6,544 nucleotides of DNA. Source: Rubrivivax sp. (GTDB taxonomy: Bacteria; Pseudomonadota; Gammaproteobacteria; Burkholderiales; Burkholderiaceae_C). The stretch is taken from assembly GCA_027484885.1 (NCBI GenBank), contig JAIXSD010000431.1, forward strand, positions 1-6,544, written 5' to 3'. The position numbers and the translations under genes were made by a program. Of this stretch, positions 5,310 to 6,544 are shown piece after piece; position 1 is the stretch's first letter; each line of letters starts with the position of its first letter. Below the pieces are notes generated by a model that worked only from the letters and a program-made list of their open reading frames with translations, was not told the DNA's origin and did no database searches.

Positions 5310-6544
5310 ATGGCGCAAGCAACCCCCTATAGCTATACCGAGCGCAAGCGGATTCGCAAGAGCTTCGGCAAGCGCGAGAGCGTTCTCAACGTTCCCTATT
5401 TGCTCACCATGCAGCGGGAGGCCTATGTCGCCTTCCTGCAGAAGGATCTGCCGCCCACCAAGCGCAAGGCCGAAGGCCTGCAGGCAGCCTTCCTGTCCGC
5501 GTTCCCGATTGTTTCGCACAACGGTTTCGTGGAAATGAAGTTCCTCGAATACAACATCGCCAAGCCGCCGTTCGACACCCGTGAGTGCCAGCAGCGTGGC
5601 CTGACCTATGCAGCCGCCGTGCGCGCGCGCCTGCAGATGATCATTTACGACCGTGAATCGCCCCAGGCGAAGACCGTCAAGGAAATCAAGGAACAAGAGG
5701 TCTACATGGGCGAAGTGCCCCTGATGACCGACTATGGTTCTTTCATCGTCAATGGCACCGAGCGTGTCATCGTCTCGCAGCTGCACCGTTCGCCCGGCGT
5801 GTTTTTCGAACACGACAAGGGCAAGACCCACTCGTCCGGCAAGCTGCTGTTCTCGGCCCGCATCATTCCTTACCGCGGCTCGTGGCTGGACTTCGAGTTC
5901 GACGCCAAGGACATCCTGTTCTTCCGCGTTGACCGCCGCCGCAAGATGCCGGTCACCATCCTGCTCAAGGCCATCGGCCTGAACCCCGAGCAGATCCTGG
6001 CCCACTTCTTCGTCTTCGACAACTTCCGTCTGATGGACGTGGGTGCGCAGATGGAATTTGTGGCCGACCGCCTGAAGGGCGAAGTCGCTCGCTTTGACAT
6101 CACCGACAAGAGCGGTGCCGTCATCGTCGAGAAGGACAAGCGCATCACGGCGCGCCACACCCGCCAGCTGGAGCAATCCGGCACCCAGCACGTCACCGTG
6201 CCCGAAGACTTCCTGCTCGGCCGCGTGCTGGCCAAGAACATGGTCGACGGCGACACCGGCGAAATCATCGCCAAGGCCAATGATGAGCTGACCGACGCGC
6301 TGCTGAAGAAGTTGCGCTCGGCTGGCATCAAGGACGTGCAGTGCCTGTTCACCAATGAGCTGGACGAAGGCGCCTACATCAGCCAAACCCTGGCCACCGA
6401 CGAAACCGTCGACCAGCTGGCTGCCCGCGTTGCCATCTACCGCATGATGCGCCCCGGCGAGCCGCCGACGGAAGACGCGGTCGAGGCCCTGTTCAATCGC
6501 CTGTTCTACAACGCCGACACCTACGATCTGTCGCGCGTGGGCCG
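5310..6544 (+). CDS. rpoB: RNA polymerase beta subunit, N-terminal part (3' end outside window)
   Basis: RpoB is the beta subunit of RNA polymerase; with beta' it forms the catalytic cleft. The frame is open from ATG 5310 to the window end and gives 411 residues, about a third of a beta subunit. GGAG (5301-5304) lies five bases before the start. It opens [23 protein letters not shown]. Conserved stretches are [20 protein letters not shown] (121-140), the protrusion segment [22 protein letters not shown] (145-166), [11 protein letters not shown] (170-180) and [14 protein letters not shown] (185-198), followed by [17 protein letters not shown]. The N-terminal rifampicin region (around FIVNGTERV) is included. 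The main rifampicin cluster and the active-site parts lie beyond the window. It is normally followed by rpoC. Confidence 0.98.
   Translation, partial: MAQATPYSYTERKRIRKSFGKRESVLNVPYLLTMQREAYVAFLQKDLPPTKRKAEGLQAAFLSAFPIVSHNGFVEMKFLEYNIAKPPFDTRECQQRGLTYAAAVRARLQMIIYDRESPQAKTVKEIKEQEVYMGEVPLMTDYGSFIVNGTERVIVSQLHRSPGVFFEHDKGKTHSSGKLLFSARIIPYRGSWLDFEFDAKDILFFRVDRRRKMPVTILLKAIGLNPEQILAHFFVFDNFRLMDVGAQMEFVADRLKGEVARFDITDKSGAVIVEKDKRITARHTRQLEQSGTQHVTVPEDFLLGRVLAKNMVDGDTGEIIAKANDELTDALLKKLRSAGIKDVQCLFTNELDEGAYISQTLATDETVDQLAARVAIYRMMRPGEPPTEDAVEALFNRLFYNADTYDLSRVG

Noticed and set aside
5172..6386. 404-codon open frame on the - strand opposite rpoB
   Set aside because: It mirrors the conserved rpoB frame and its leader, and has no recognisable domain; an artefact of codon bias.

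Overview
The window is a core housekeeping locus of a GC-rich proteobacterium: tuf (3' part) - tRNA-Trp - secE - nusG - rplK - rplA - rplJ - rplL - rpoB (5' part), all on the + strand. The gene order, an elongation factor Tu gene followed directly by tRNA-Trp and secE, and the protein sequences (for example the SecE and L10 N-termini) fit a betaproteobacterium. Burkholderiales, perhaps near Comamonadaceae, is my best guess from memory of those proteins; no database search was made.

Layout. Bases 1-993 carry the last 330 codons of EF-Tu, and tRNA-Trp(CCA) follows after 15 bases. A 149-base gap with two hairpins leads to secE (1234-1617). A compact terminator-like hairpin separates secE from nusG (1703-2290). 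A structured leader (2291-2477) precedes the tightly coupled rplK-rplA pair, which is separated by one base. A 316-base leader (3619-3934) precedes rplJ and looks like the L10 autoregulatory leader; rplJ starts with TTG. rplL follows after 48 bases. The 424-base gap 4886-5309 contains a 13-bp hairpin, a strong terminator-like hairpin with a T-tract and a long stem-loop, and then rpoB begins at 5310 and runs off the window.

How the genes work together. EF-Tu and tRNA-Trp serve elongation. SecE is part of the protein export channel. NusG joins RNA polymerase to the leading ribosome or to Rho. L11, L1, L10 and L7/L12 form the L1 stalk and the GTPase-associated stalk that recruits factors such as EF-Tu. 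RpoB is the beta subunit of RNA polymerase. The interesting content lies between the genes: a series of RNA hairpins placed where ribosomal-protein feedback and partial termination would set the ratio of stalk proteins to polymerase.

I found no mobile element, CRISPR array, phage gene or unknown gene system. The long antisense open frames are shadows of highly biased coding sequence. The findings concern leader RNA architecture and are modest in novelty.
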